The notes below the pieces were generated by a model that was not told the origin of the DNA, did no database searches, and saw only the letters and a list, made by a program, of their open reading frames with translations. From an uncultured Clostridia bacterium (GTDB taxonomy: Bacteria; Bacillota; Clostridia; Oscillospirales; Ruminococcaceae): a DNA stretch of 12,387 nucleotides. This document shows positions 1 through 6,580 of the stretch, one piece after another (the stretch's first letter is position 1; every line of letters starts with the position of its first letter). The stretch covers positions 1-12,387 of the forward strand of contig CANRDG010000049.1 in NCBI GenBank assembly GCA_947629275.1, given 5' to 3'. A program made the translations under genes and the position numbers.

Positions 1-507
1 TTATTCTGTATCGGCAAACAGGTCTTCGTCGTCGTGCAGCCGAACATATGCACAGCTGCTCAACGGAAACTCAATGTTGCTGCCGTTATCTGTCCGTTTC
101 ATATATATGATATTCTTTTCAAAGCCGACAAGCGTACCGATAAGTTCTTTCTCGCCGCTTTTTTCGTCGGGGCGAATGAGCCTTACCTTTATTTCGTCGC
201 CTATACAGCATTGAAAATGTTCGGGCCTGCGAAGCTCTCTTGCAAGCCCGGGGCTGCCTACCTCCAGCACATAGGACTGCGGTATAGGGTCGCTCTCGTC
301 CAAAAGATCGCTTAAAGGTCTCGAGACAGCCTCGCAGTCGTCTATGTCCACACCGTCGTCTTTATCTATAAAGACTCTGAGATACCATGACGCGCCCTCT
401 TTTTCAAAGCGGACGTCCCACAAAAAAACGCCCTGCGCGTCACACAGCGGTTGAGCCATTTCCCTTACTCGCTCCGCCACGTTTCCTCCTGAAATTTTAC
501 CGCTCAA
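1..507 (-). CDS. rimP: Ribosome maturation factor RimP
   Basis: RimP is a cytoplasmic factor that assists maturation of the 30S ribosomal subunit. The 168-residue protein has the family layout: an N-terminal alpha/beta domain (about residues 10-90, with LWDVRFEKEG and a YLRVFIDKDDGV strand) containing the SYVLEVGSPGLARELRRPEHF signature (near 90-110), then an SH3-like C-terminal domain (about 110-165). The start chosen is a TTG at 505-507, because AAGGAGG lies 8 nt upstream and the resulting MSGK N-terminus fits the family length. A GTG at 478-480 has a GGAGG only 4 nt upstream and is less likely. An in-frame extension to 687 would run through the promoter and leader, so I reject it. The stop codon is the first three bases of the window, so the usual downstream partner nusA would lie just outside (known synteny, not seen). 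Confidence 0.94.
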   Translation of the reverse strand: MSGKISGGNVAERVREMAQPLCDAQGVFLWDVRFEKEGASWYLRVFIDKDDGVDIDDCEAVSRPLSDLLDESDPIPQSYVLEVGSPGLARELRRPEHFQCCIGDEIKVRLIRPDEKSGEKELIGTLVGFEKNIIYMKRTDNGSNIEFPLSSCAYVRLHDDEDLFADTE

Positions 508-561
508 TAAAACGACCTCCTTATTGTCGCGACTTTTAAATATCACAATATTACAAAAGCA

Positions 562-590
562 AAAGACCGAAAGTCGAGCTTCCAGTCTTT
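562..590 (-). promoter_or_regulatory. Leader hairpin upstream of rimP
   Basis: In the predicted rimP transcript this segment folds into a 12-bp stem (arms AAAGACTGGAAG and CTTTCGGTCTTT, two or three G-U pairs) with a 5-nt CTCGA loop. It lies between the predicted transcription start near 604 and the ribosome binding site near 515-520. The 3' arm runs into a T-rich stretch (TTTTGCTTTTG), so it could act as a weak attenuator, or it may only protect the 5' end. The structure is seen by eye; the function is inference. Confidence 0.45.
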
Positions 591-610
591 CATTGAAAGA
601 TATTGTCAAT

Positions 611-639
611 AGTATAACACACTTTTTGTAAAAAATCAA
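611..639 (-). promoter_or_regulatory. Sigma-A promoter for rimP
   Basis: On the minus strand TTGATT (634-639) is separated by 17 bp from TATACT (611-616), with an extended -10 TGT directly before the -10 box. The predicted start is near 604, giving a leader of about 97 nt before the TTG start of rimP. Confidence 0.7.
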
Positions 640-687
640 GGGGTTTTTGAAAATTTCTTTAAAAACTCCATTAAATATTCCAACCAA

Positions 688-914
688 CTCAAATCATAAA
701 CACCAGACAGCGCGATCGGAAGAATATTCTTCCGGTGGAGTGTGGATATTTATTATTTTAGATAGTTGTGGTGTTTTGCGGTGTGGTAAACGCACTCACT
801 GAAAAATTACAGTTTAATATACGCGCCAAGTGATGATAGTAAAGGAAAAAAGCCCGTCACACCGCAAGATGTGCGCCGCCGCCCATTTTTAGCGGCGAGA
901 GATTTTTTCGGTAC
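688..914. other. Gene-free spacer with several inverted repeats
   Basis: No convincing coding region lies between the rimP promoter and the end of the TM2 gene. The stretch holds a perfect 18-bp palindrome (717-734), a 10-bp inverted repeat TTGCGGTGTG (776-785) / CACACCGCAA (858-867), and a GC-rich pair CGCCGC/GCGGCG around 875-898. A minus-strand T6 run follows GGGC near 850. It may contain transcript-end structures of the upstream minus-strand operon or a small RNA, but I see no clear promoter inside it. Confidence 0.4.
717..734. repeat. Perfect 18-bp palindrome
   Basis: CGGAAGAATATTCTTCCG equals its own reverse complement. It lies about 80 bp upstream of the rimP -35 box. It could be a repressor operator, or a 7-bp stem with an ATAT loop in RNA. 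No T-tract follows on either strand, so it is not a standard terminator. Confidence 0.6.
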
Positions 915-936
915 TTGACCGCCACAAGGCGGTCAA
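915..936 (-). terminator. Strong hairpin overlapping the stop of the TM2 gene
   Basis: TTGACCGCC (915-923) and GGCGGTCAA (928-936) form a perfect 9-bp stem with a 4-nt loop. On the minus strand the stem includes the TGA stop codon of the TM2 gene. The downstream minus-strand sequence is A-rich rather than T-rich, so it is not a canonical intrinsic terminator; it may be a 3'-end stabiliser or act with the structures further down (about 845-900). Confidence 0.45.
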
Positions 937-1370
937 TGTGTACGCACGTGATTGTTCACCTGAAAGTTATGTTCGTTTTGGGTAAGGTATGTAATGCCCT
1001 CTATCAGACCGAGTATTGCGGGCACGAAAGCCAGCACTGCGGTACAGGTGAGCACAATATAAATTATTCCTATTGTGGTCTTGCCGAGATAAAATTTATG
1101 TACGCCCAAAGAGCCGAGCAGTATTGCAAGTATGCCTGCAACTGTCTTGTTCTTTAAAGGCCACGAGGGGTCAACGCCTGCATCTAACGGCTGCTGATAG
1201 GGCATCTGCACCTGCGGCTGAAATATACTTCCCTGCGGCGCATAGTTTTGCGGCGGTGCATATGTAGGCTGCGGCGGCGGTGCGACTTCGACGGGGGTGC
1301 CGCAGTAGGGGCACACGGTCGCGTTCATTTCAAGCGGCGCGCCGCACTGTGAACAGGTATTTCCTGCCAT
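933..1370 (-). CDS. Zinc-ribbon and TM2-domain membrane protein
   Basis: The 145-residue protein starts with a zinc ribbon (CSQCG at 6-10 and CPYCG at 20-24, four cysteines in CxxC pairs). A Pro/Gln/Tyr-rich linker of about 45 residues (28-65) follows, then a TM2 domain: two membrane helices (about 76-90 and 98-122) joined by the characteristic GVHKFYLGK turn, and a GLIEGITYLTQ tail. TM2 proteins are widespread integral membrane proteins with little defined biochemistry. The ATG at 1368-1370 has AAGGA 9 nt upstream. It is the last gene of the three-gene operon, 28 nt after the four-helix membrane protein. Its zinc ribbon resembles those on the SPFH protein of the same operon, suggesting a shared partner or related assembly (inference). 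Confidence 0.86.
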   Translation of the reverse strand: MAGNTCSQCGAPLEMNATVCPYCGTPVEVAPPPQPTYAPPQNYAPQGSIFQPQVQMPYQQPLDAGVDPSWPLKNKTVAGILAILLGSLGVHKFYLGKTTIGIIYIVLTCTAVLAFVPAILGLIEGITYLTQNEHNFQVNNHVRTH

Positions 1371-1398
1371 TCATATCGTTCCTTTCAGTATCATTATT

Positions 1399-1806
1399 TC
1401 AGTTGTTTTTGTTCTTTGCGCCGTTTAACGCTATCGGCAAAATGATAGCGCAGTACACAAAAAGTATTATAAGGCTTATAAGCGTATACATAATGGGGCT
1501 TGCGCTTTTATACGCAACGAACATATACACGAGCTGCACGACTGTATAAACTGCCGTCATGCCTGCGACGGGGGCATAGCCGCCCACGCCGAGCTTTTTG
1601 GAAAGTACGCCGCCTGCGCCGTATACTATTGCGAGCGCGAGCATATTTATTGCTGCGAAGATTATTGCCGGCACGCCTGCGTCATAGTCGGTGACTTTCA
1701 TAACGCCAAGCATGGCGACGAGTATTATGGCGATAAGGAAAAACGCCAAAAACAGTGATATTACCATAGCGGTAGAAAAGCCGCTGTTATTGCTATTTCT
1801 TTTCAT
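1399..1806 (-). CDS. Hypothetical four-helix membrane protein
   Basis: This 135-residue protein is not one I recognise. It has a short polar N-terminus (MKRNSNNSG) and four hydrophobic segments (about residues 10-35, 44-68, 76-99 and 102-127), ending in a short Lys/Asn-rich tail. No cysteine pairs or catalytic motif are visible. The ATG at 1804-1806 lies one base after the stop codon of the SPFH gene, so translation is probably coupled; only a weak AAAGG is seen upstream. A longer reading starting at 1932 would run back through the zinc-ribbon codons of the SPFH gene and is rejected. Its place between an SPFH scaffold-like protein and a TM2 protein suggests it is a membrane anchor or partner for them (inference only). 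Confidence 0.72.
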   Translation of the reverse strand: MKRNSNNSGFSTAMVISLFLAFFLIAIILVAMLGVMKVTDYDAGVPAIIFAAINMLALAIVYGAGGVLSKKLGVGGYAPVAGMTAVYTVVQLVYMFVAYKSASPIMYTLISLIILFVYCAIILPIALNGAKNKNN

Positions 1807-1807
1807 A

Positions 1808-2956
1808 TTATTCACCGACCTTTGCACCACATTCGTTGCAGAACTTAACGCCCTGTGGCAGCTGCGCGCCGCACTTTTTGCAGACGTTTTGTTCCATTTT
1901 TGCGCCGCACTCGTTACAGAATTTTGAGCCAACGGGGTTTGCTTTGCCGCACTGCGGACAGGCTATAGTTTCTTCGGTAGCTTTTGTCATAAGCGCGCCG
2001 CACTCGTTACAGAACTTAGAGCCCGAGGGGTTTGCGGCGTGGCATTTGGGGCAGAAAGCGGAATCTTTTTCGGGAACGGTAGTTTGCGCAAGGTTTTGCA
2101 TACTGCCTGCTATGGCGGCGCCTGCGCCCAGTCCTACGCCCCCTGCGACTATCGCGCCTGCAAGTCCGCCGCCCTCGTTATTAGCGGCGCTTTCATAGAC
2201 ATCGAACGAACGCTTTACTGCATAGCGCGAATCGCCCATAATTTCAAACTCTGCCTTATCTTCGAGAATCTCGTTTATCTTATCGAAATCCTGATCGGGG
2301 AAGTTTATGGACTTTATAAAGAAGTTTATTACCTTGAAGCCGAAGTTTTCAAACTCCGGTGCGAGTATCTCTTCGAGCTGTTTTGATATATCATCGAGCT
2401 GTGCGGATATTTCGAGTGCGGAAATTTTATCGTTGATGATTATATCGGCTATCTCGCTCTTTACCTTGCTGACAAGTATGCCTTTATAGTAGTCCATTAC
2501 CTTGTCGTACTTTACGACGTCGGCAGGGTTCATAGTACCTATAATGGTGGAGATAAAGTTTTTGACGTTCATTATCTTCAGACCCATCTGACCGAAGGCT
2601 CTTATCCTCAGTCTTGTATGGTACTTGGGGTCGATGAGCTGTATCGGGTCTGATGTACCCCACAGCAGGTCGAGCTTTGTTACGGTGTTGACATAATATA
2701 TCTCAGCCGTAAAGGGTGTTTTGCCGCCGAACGGTATATTTACTATTGAATTGAGTATAGGCAGGTTGCCCGTGGTAAGGGTATATGTACCGGGGGCGAA
2801 GCTGTCGCATATCCTGCCGCCCTTTACAAACACTGCCGCCTGACCTTCGCCGACGATAAGCTGCGTACCCGTTACGAGTTTATCGGTAGGGTGCTTATAG
2901 ATTATCCAATCGCGCGAGGCAAGCCCGTCAAATTTTACTCTGTCTATAACTGCCAT
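1808..2956 (-). CDS. SPFH-domain protein with three C-terminal zinc ribbons (YdjI / COG4260-like)
   Basis: The 382-residue protein has a stomatin/prohibitin-like SPFH region (about 20-230) with the family stretch NIPFGGKTPFTAEIYYVN followed by LLWGTSDPIQLIDP. A Gly/Ala-rich hydrophobic segment follows (about 270-290), then three four-cysteine zinc ribbons in tandem (about 305-380), each ending in the near-identical KFCNECGA. The repeated codons make visible DNA repeats around 1845-2025. Proteins of this type, such as Bacillus YdjI, associate with the membrane through partner proteins and are linked to PspA-type envelope stress modules (family knowledge). The ATG at 2954-2956 has AAGGAGG 7 nt upstream; an upstream extension to 3034 would cover the promoter and is rejected. 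It is the first gene of the operon with the four-helix and TM2 proteins. No pspA homologue is in the window. Confidence 0.9.
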   Translation of the reverse strand: MAVIDRVKFDGLASRDWIIYKHPTDKLVTGTQLIVGEGQAAVFVKGGRICDSFAPGTYTLTTGNLPILNSIVNIPFGGKTPFTAEIYYVNTVTKLDLLWGTSDPIQLIDPKYHTRLRIRAFGQMGLKIMNVKNFISTIIGTMNPADVVKYDKVMDYYKGILVSKVKSEIADIIINDKISALEISAQLDDISKQLEEILAPEFENFGFKVINFFIKSINFPDQDFDKINEILEDKAEFEIMGDSRYAVKRSFDVYESAANNEGGGLAGAIVAGGVGLGAGAAIAGSMQNLAQTTVPEKDSAFCPKCHAANPSGSKFCNECGALMTKATEETIACPQCGKANPVGSKFCNECGAKMEQNVCKKCGAQLPQGVKFCNECGAKVGE

Positions 2957-3002
2957 AAAAACGCCTCCTTTATGCCACGCAAAGCTACGGCTATACACAT
3001 AT

Positions 3003-3031
3003 ATTATAACATACGCGGCGGCATTTTGCAA
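3003..3031 (-). promoter_or_regulatory. Sigma-A promoter for the SPFH operon
   Basis: On the minus strand TTGCAA (3026-3031), 17 bp, then a perfect TATAAT (3003-3008), preceded by an extended -10 TGT. The predicted start is near 2996, leaving a leader of about 40 nt. It is back to back with the GH32 promoter. Confidence 0.8.
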
Positions 3032-3070
3032 CATTTTTTCTTACAAAAAGTAAAATAATTTTTGCAGATG

Positions 3071-3099
3071 TTGCAAGATGTAATCCCGAGTGATATAAT
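3071..3099 (+). promoter_or_regulatory. Sigma-A promoter for the GH32-ptsHI group
   Basis: TTGCAA (3071-3076), a 17-bp spacer, then a perfect TATAAT (3094-3099) with extended -10 TGA. The predicted start is near 3106. A 6-bp inverted repeat TATATG/CATATA with an 8-bp gap (3119-3138) lies just downstream of the start and could be an operator. No catabolite-responsive (cre) element is obvious by eye. Confidence 0.78.
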
Positions 3100-3218
3100 A
3101 ATCAATGAATAGACCTATTATATGAATATACCCATATAGTGCAGGATAAACTATAAATGATATTTTTTATATTTTGGCGAAAGGAGATACGTTTCGGTGT
3201 ACCGAGGCGTATGACAGC

Positions 3219-4529
3219 ATGAGAGAGCGTAGACTTTGTTTTCATTTAGAACCGCCTGACGGGTGGCTCAACGACCCCAACGGGCTGTGCTTTTTTGCAG
3301 GGAGATACCATGTATTTTTTCAGTATTCGCCGAAAAGCCCCGAGGGTGAAACGCCGCGATGTTGGGGGCATTATTCCAGTGAGGACATGATAAACTGGCG
3401 GTACGACGGCATAGCTTTGCGCCCTGCCTGCCGCTACGACCGCGACGGTGCATACTCGGGCAGCGCGATAGAAAAAGACGGCAAGCTGTATTTATACTAC
3501 ACGGGAAACGTTATGCACAAGGGCGATTATGACTACATCACACAGGGCAGGGAGCAGAACGTTCTTTGCGTTCAAAGCGCGGATGGGCAGACCTTTGACG
3601 GCAAGCGGCTGCTTATGACGAACGCGGATTTTTCCGATGATATGACCTGCCATGTGCGAGATCCGAAGGTATGGAAACAAGGCGGCGTATACAAAATGAT
3701 ACTGGGCGCGCGAACCGCTGAAAACACGGGCTGCGCTCTGATATACGAAAGCGTTGACGGCACAAAGTGGAGATATTCTTCACGGCTTGCAACGCAGGAG
3801 TATTTCGGCTATATGTGGGAATGTCCCGATCTGTTTGAGCTTGGCGGAAAAGAGGTACTGAGCGTTTGTCCGCAGGGACTTATACACTGCGACAGCCGCT
3901 TTTGCAACGTTTATCAGTCGGGGTACTTTTTTACCGATGATATGACGCCCTTTGGCTTTACGGAATGGGACACGGGGTTTGATTTTTACGCACCGCAGAC
4001 GTTTTTGTCTCCCGACGGGCGGCGGATAATGATAGGCTGGCTGGGAATGACCGACTGCGAATACACGTCATATGCGGAGGGTTTTGAGAGGCAGCACTGT
4101 CTTTCTGTGCCGTGCGAACTTACGGTGAAAAACGGAAAAATTTGCCGATTTCCTATAAAAGAACTTGAAAAACTGCGAAAAGAGTGTTATCATATAAATA
4201 GTACAGGTGTTTATAATGTGCGGCTGCCGTTTGAGATAAGCGCATACACGCAGGAAAAGTTTTGCATAACGCTTGGCAGCGCGCTCAGGCTTAGTTACAG
4301 CGGCGGGGTATTTTTGCTGGAGCACTTTGACGTTAGGGCGAGCGGCGGAAGAAAGAGCCGCAAAACTTTGCTGAAAAAATGCCAAAGTATCAGGGTATTG
4401 TTTGATACGACCGCGGTGGAGATATATCTTAACGGCGGTGAAGCGGTGATATCGACGAGATTTTTCTCGGAAGAGGACGAGTTTGCGCTGTCGCTTTCGG
4501 GCGTGAGCGGAAAATTGTTTGAGCTTTAA
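3219..4529 (+). CDS. Glycoside hydrolase family 32 beta-fructosidase (sucrose-6-phosphate hydrolase / levanase type)
   Basis: GH32 enzymes hydrolyse terminal beta-D-fructosyl bonds in sucrose, sucrose-6-phosphate, inulin-type oligomers or levan. The five-bladed propeller domain (about 8-300) holds the three catalytic motifs: WLNDPNG with nucleophile Asp19, RDP with Asp148, and ECPDLF with acid/base Glu201. A short beta-sandwich follows, with VEIYLNGGE near the end. At 436 residues it is on the short side for the family. No signal peptide is visible, so it should act on imported sugar in the cytoplasm. The start is uncertain. I use the ATG at 3219, which gives a normal short lead-in but has only a weak GAGG. 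An in-frame TTG at 3174 has no ribosome binding site. A good AAAGGAG at 3180-3186 fits neither. ptsH follows after 64 nt. The exact substrate cannot be read from the sequence. Confidence 0.9.
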   Translation: MRERRLCFHLEPPDGWLNDPNGLCFFAGRYHVFFQYSPKSPEGETPRCWGHYSSEDMINWRYDGIALRPACRYDRDGAYSGSAIEKDGKLYLYYTGNVMHKGDYDYITQGREQNVLCVQSADGQTFDGKRLLMTNADFSDDMTCHVRDPKVWKQGGVYKMILGARTAENTGCALIYESVDGTKWRYSSRLATQEYFGYMWECPDLFELGGKEVLSVCPQGLIHCDSRFCNVYQSGYFFTDDMTPFGFTEWDTGFDFYAPQTFLSPDGRRIMIGWLGMTDCEYTSYAEGFERQHCLSVPCELTVKNGKICRFPIKELEKLRKECYHINSTGVYNVRLPFEISAYTQEKFCITLGSALRLSYSGGVFLLEHFDVRASGGRKSRKTLLKKCQSIRVLFDTTAVEIYLNGGEAVISTRFFSEEDEFALSLSGVSGKLFEL

Positions 4530-4593
4530 GACGCAAGAAATGTGACTTTACAGAAAAGACATATAAAAAATAAAGAAACGGCAGACGGCATTT

Positions 4594-4854
4594 ATGGAAG
4601 AATTTTTATACACGGTATGCGGCATGGAAGGCATACACGCTCGTCCTGCGGGGCAGCTTGCAAAAAAGGCGGCACAGTACAAAAGCTGCGTTACTATTGA
4701 GAAAGACGGCAGGGAAGCCACGACGTCGCGGCTAATGGCTCTTATGGGGCTTGACATAAGGTGCGGCGACAGCATAAAAATAAAGGTAGAGGGCAGCGAC
4801 GAACACACTGCCGCGGACGGAATAAAGAGGTTTATGACGGAACACAGCATATGA
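4594..4854 (+). CDS. ptsH: Phosphocarrier protein HPr
   Basis: HPr carries phosphate from enzyme I to the sugar-specific EIIA domains of the phosphotransferase system. The 86-residue protein has the usual length and the active-site motif GIHARPAG with phosphorylated His15 and Arg17. The regulatory Ser46 site of Firmicutes HPr (normally KSIMGVMSLG) reads SRLMALMGLD here: position 46 is Arg, with a Ser at 45. HPr kinase signalling through Ser46, and thus CcpA-type repression by this protein, is therefore doubtful (inference). No clear Shine-Dalgarno precedes the ATG. It sits 64 nt after the GH32 gene and 20 nt before ptsI, with no promoter seen between, so the three are probably co-transcribed. 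It could also be a specialised HPr-like paralogue, since the genome's other PTS genes are not visible. Confidence 0.92.
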   Translation: MEEFLYTVCGMEGIHARPAGQLAKKAAQYKSCVTIEKDGREATTSRLMALMGLDIRCGDSIKIKVEGSDEHTAADGIKRFMTEHSI

Positions 4855-4874
4855 CAAAAGGGGTGTTACACTGA

Positions 4875-6497
4875 ATGATAGTATTGAACGGAACAGGGGT
4901 ATCTTCGGGGATAGCATACGGGAAGATACGGTTTTTCAGGCACTCGAAATGCGCTGTGGAAAAGATAAGCGTTTCGGACACCGACAGGGAAATAAAGCGG
5001 TGGAGAGAGGCTGCGAACGATGCTTCGTCACAGCTGCTTGAAATGGCGCAGAGGCAGGAGGGCGGCGACGCTGCCGACCTTTTTGAAACGCACAGGCTCA
5101 TGCTTCGCGACCCCGACTTTGTTGAGGCTATTGAGAAAGAGATAGTTGAAAGCTCTGTGAACGCTGAGGCTGCCATCGAGGTGGTAGGCAAACGATTTTC
5201 TCAGATGTTTTCTTCAATGGAGAACGACTATATGCGCGAGAGGAGCGCGGACGTTGACGACGTCAGCAACAGGCTGATAAATATTCTTTCGGGCAGCTCG
5301 GAGCAGGAAAGCGGTGTGCCGACCTCGCCTGTGATAATTGCGGCTGATGACTTAAGCCCGAGCGAAACTGTACTGCTTGACAGGTCTACGATACTTGGGT
5401 TTATTCTTATAAACGGCAGCAAGAACAGTCACACTGCGATACTTGCGAGAAATTTAGGCATACCTGCGATAATAGGCATTGGCGAAAAGCTGGCGAGGGA
5501 ACTTGACGGGCGGTACGCGGTAATGGACGGCAGCGAGGGAATGGCTGTTATAGATCCTGACGAGCGCATGATGAGGGAGCTTGAGAAAAAGCGGCAGAAT
5601 GAAAACGCTCAAAAGCGCCGAATGGAGGCGCTGCGCGGCAAGCCAGACGTTACCGAGGACGGGAAGAACATCAAGGTATATGCAAACATAGCTTCGCCTG
5701 CGGACGTAAAGTACGTGCTGGAAAACGATGCGGCGGGGATAGGGCTTTTCAGGAGCGAATTTTTGTTTTTGGAAAGCGGTTCACTGCCGACAGAGGAACA
5801 GCAGTTTGAGGCGTATTCTTCTGTTTTGAAAAAAATGGAGGGCAGGGAAGTCATAATACGCACGCTTGACATTGGCGCGGACAAAAACGCCGAGTATCTC
5901 GGTCTTGAAAGGGAGCTTAACCCCGAACTTGGCATGAGGGGTATAAGGCTGTGCCTGACAAGACCCGATATTTTCAAAACGCAGCTGAGGGCGCTGTACA
6001 AGGCTTCGGTCTACGGAAAACTGCTTATAATGTTCCCGATGGTGGCAGGGCTGTGGGAACTTATAGATGCAAAGCGCATATGCCGCGAGGTGCGTGAGGA
6101 GCTGCACGAAAAGGGTGTGGCATTTGACGAAAACGTACCGATAGGCATAATGGTGGAAACGCCTGCCGCGGCTTTGATAGCTGACGACCTTGCGAAAGAG
6201 GCTGACTTTTTCTCGGTGGGAACCAATGACCTTACTCAGTACACGCTGGCGGCTGACAGGCAGGGAAGCGCTCTGGAGCGGTTTTACGATATTGCACACC
6301 CTGCGGTTATGAAACTTATTGAAGAAACGATAAGAGCGGCGCACGCAAACGACATATGGGCAGGCATTTGCGGCGAATCGGCGGCTGATACATCGCTGAC
6401 GGAGCAGTTTTTGAAGATGGGCGCGGACGAATTTTCGGTCTCGCCGAAGACGGTGCTGCCGCTGAGGGGTGCAGTACGCAGCGGAAAGGCATACTAA
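4875..6497 (+). CDS. ptsI: PTS enzyme I (phosphoenolpyruvate-protein phosphotransferase)
   Basis: Enzyme I takes phosphate from phosphoenolpyruvate and passes it to His15 of HPr in the cytoplasm. The 540-residue protein has the full order: N-terminal HPr-binding helical domain (about 30-140), mobile phospho-His domain with NSHTAILAR (His186), and the PEP-binding barrel (about 255-535). Barrel residues follow Escherichia coli enzyme I with a constant offset of three: Arg293 in GLFRSEF, Arg329 in IRTLDIGADK, Glu428 in GIMVETPAAA, Asn451/Asp452 in GTNDLTQYTLAADR, and Cys499 in GICGE. The His loop is slightly unusual (GSKNSHTAI instead of GGxTSHTAI). Length is about 30 below the common 570. The ATG has AAAGGGG 11 nt upstream. 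The gene ends at a bidirectional terminator. No EII gene is nearby. Confidence 0.96.
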   Translation: MIVLNGTGVSSGIAYGKIRFFRHSKCAVEKISVSDTDREIKRWREAANDASSQLLEMAQRQEGGDAADLFETHRLMLRDPDFVEAIEKEIVESSVNAEAAIEVVGKRFSQMFSSMENDYMRERSADVDDVSNRLINILSGSSEQESGVPTSPVIIAADDLSPSETVLLDRSTILGFILINGSKNSHTAILARNLGIPAIIGIGEKLARELDGRYAVMDGSEGMAVIDPDERMMRELEKKRQNENAQKRRMEALRGKPDVTEDGKNIKVYANIASPADVKYVLENDAAGIGLFRSEFLFLESGSLPTEEQQFEAYSSVLKKMEGREVIIRTLDIGADKNAEYLGLERELNPELGMRGIRLCLTRPDIFKTQLRALYKASVYGKLLIMFPMVAGLWELIDAKRICREVREELHEKGVAFDENVPIGIMVETPAAALIADDLAKEADFFSVGTNDLTQYTLAADRQGSALERFYDIAHPAVMKLIEETIRAAHANDIWAGICGESAADTSLTEQFLKMGADEFSVSPKTVLPLRGAVRSGKAY

Positions 6498-6508
6498 AAA
6501 GATATAGA

Positions 6509-6553
6509 AAAACAGGTCTGTTCGGTTAATGAACAAACCTGTTTTATTTTTGT
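6509..6553. terminator. Bidirectional rho-independent terminator between ptsI and the ABC permease
   Basis: AAAACAGGT (6509-6517) pairs with ACCTGTTTT (6537-6545), extended inward by TGTTC/GAACA after one mismatch, with a 7-nt loop. On the plus strand T-rich sequence follows to about 6553; on the minus strand the A-run before the stem supplies a T-tract. It serves the two convergent transcription units. Confidence 0.9.
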
Positions 6554-6580
6554 TTGAAATACTATTTCTTTATGAGATAC

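Noticed and set aside
508..687. N-terminal extension of rimP to an ATG at 687
   Set aside because: It would translate the promoter and leader hairpin, has no family similarity, and a TTG with a strong ribosome binding site gives the normal RimP length.
1807..1932. N-terminal extension of the four-helix membrane protein
   Set aside because: It overlaps the zinc-ribbon codons of the SPFH gene in another frame and adds a Ser/Arg-rich sequence with no domain; the ATG at 1806 follows the SPFH stop directly.
1836..2030. Repeats resembling a CRISPR or minisatellite
   Set aside because: The similar units are the codons of three zinc ribbons in the SPFH gene, in frame and diverged, not an array.
2957..3034. 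N-terminal extension of the SPFH gene
   Set aside because: It covers a perfect -10 box, and the ATG at 2956 has AAGGAGG at ideal spacing.
3032..3218. Catabolite-responsive (cre) element before GH32
   Set aside because: No sequence close to the WTGNAANCGNWNNCW consensus was found by eye.
5781..6536. Long minus-strand open frame (251 codons)
   Set aside because: It is antisense to ptsI, starts inside the terminator and shows no recognisable domain.
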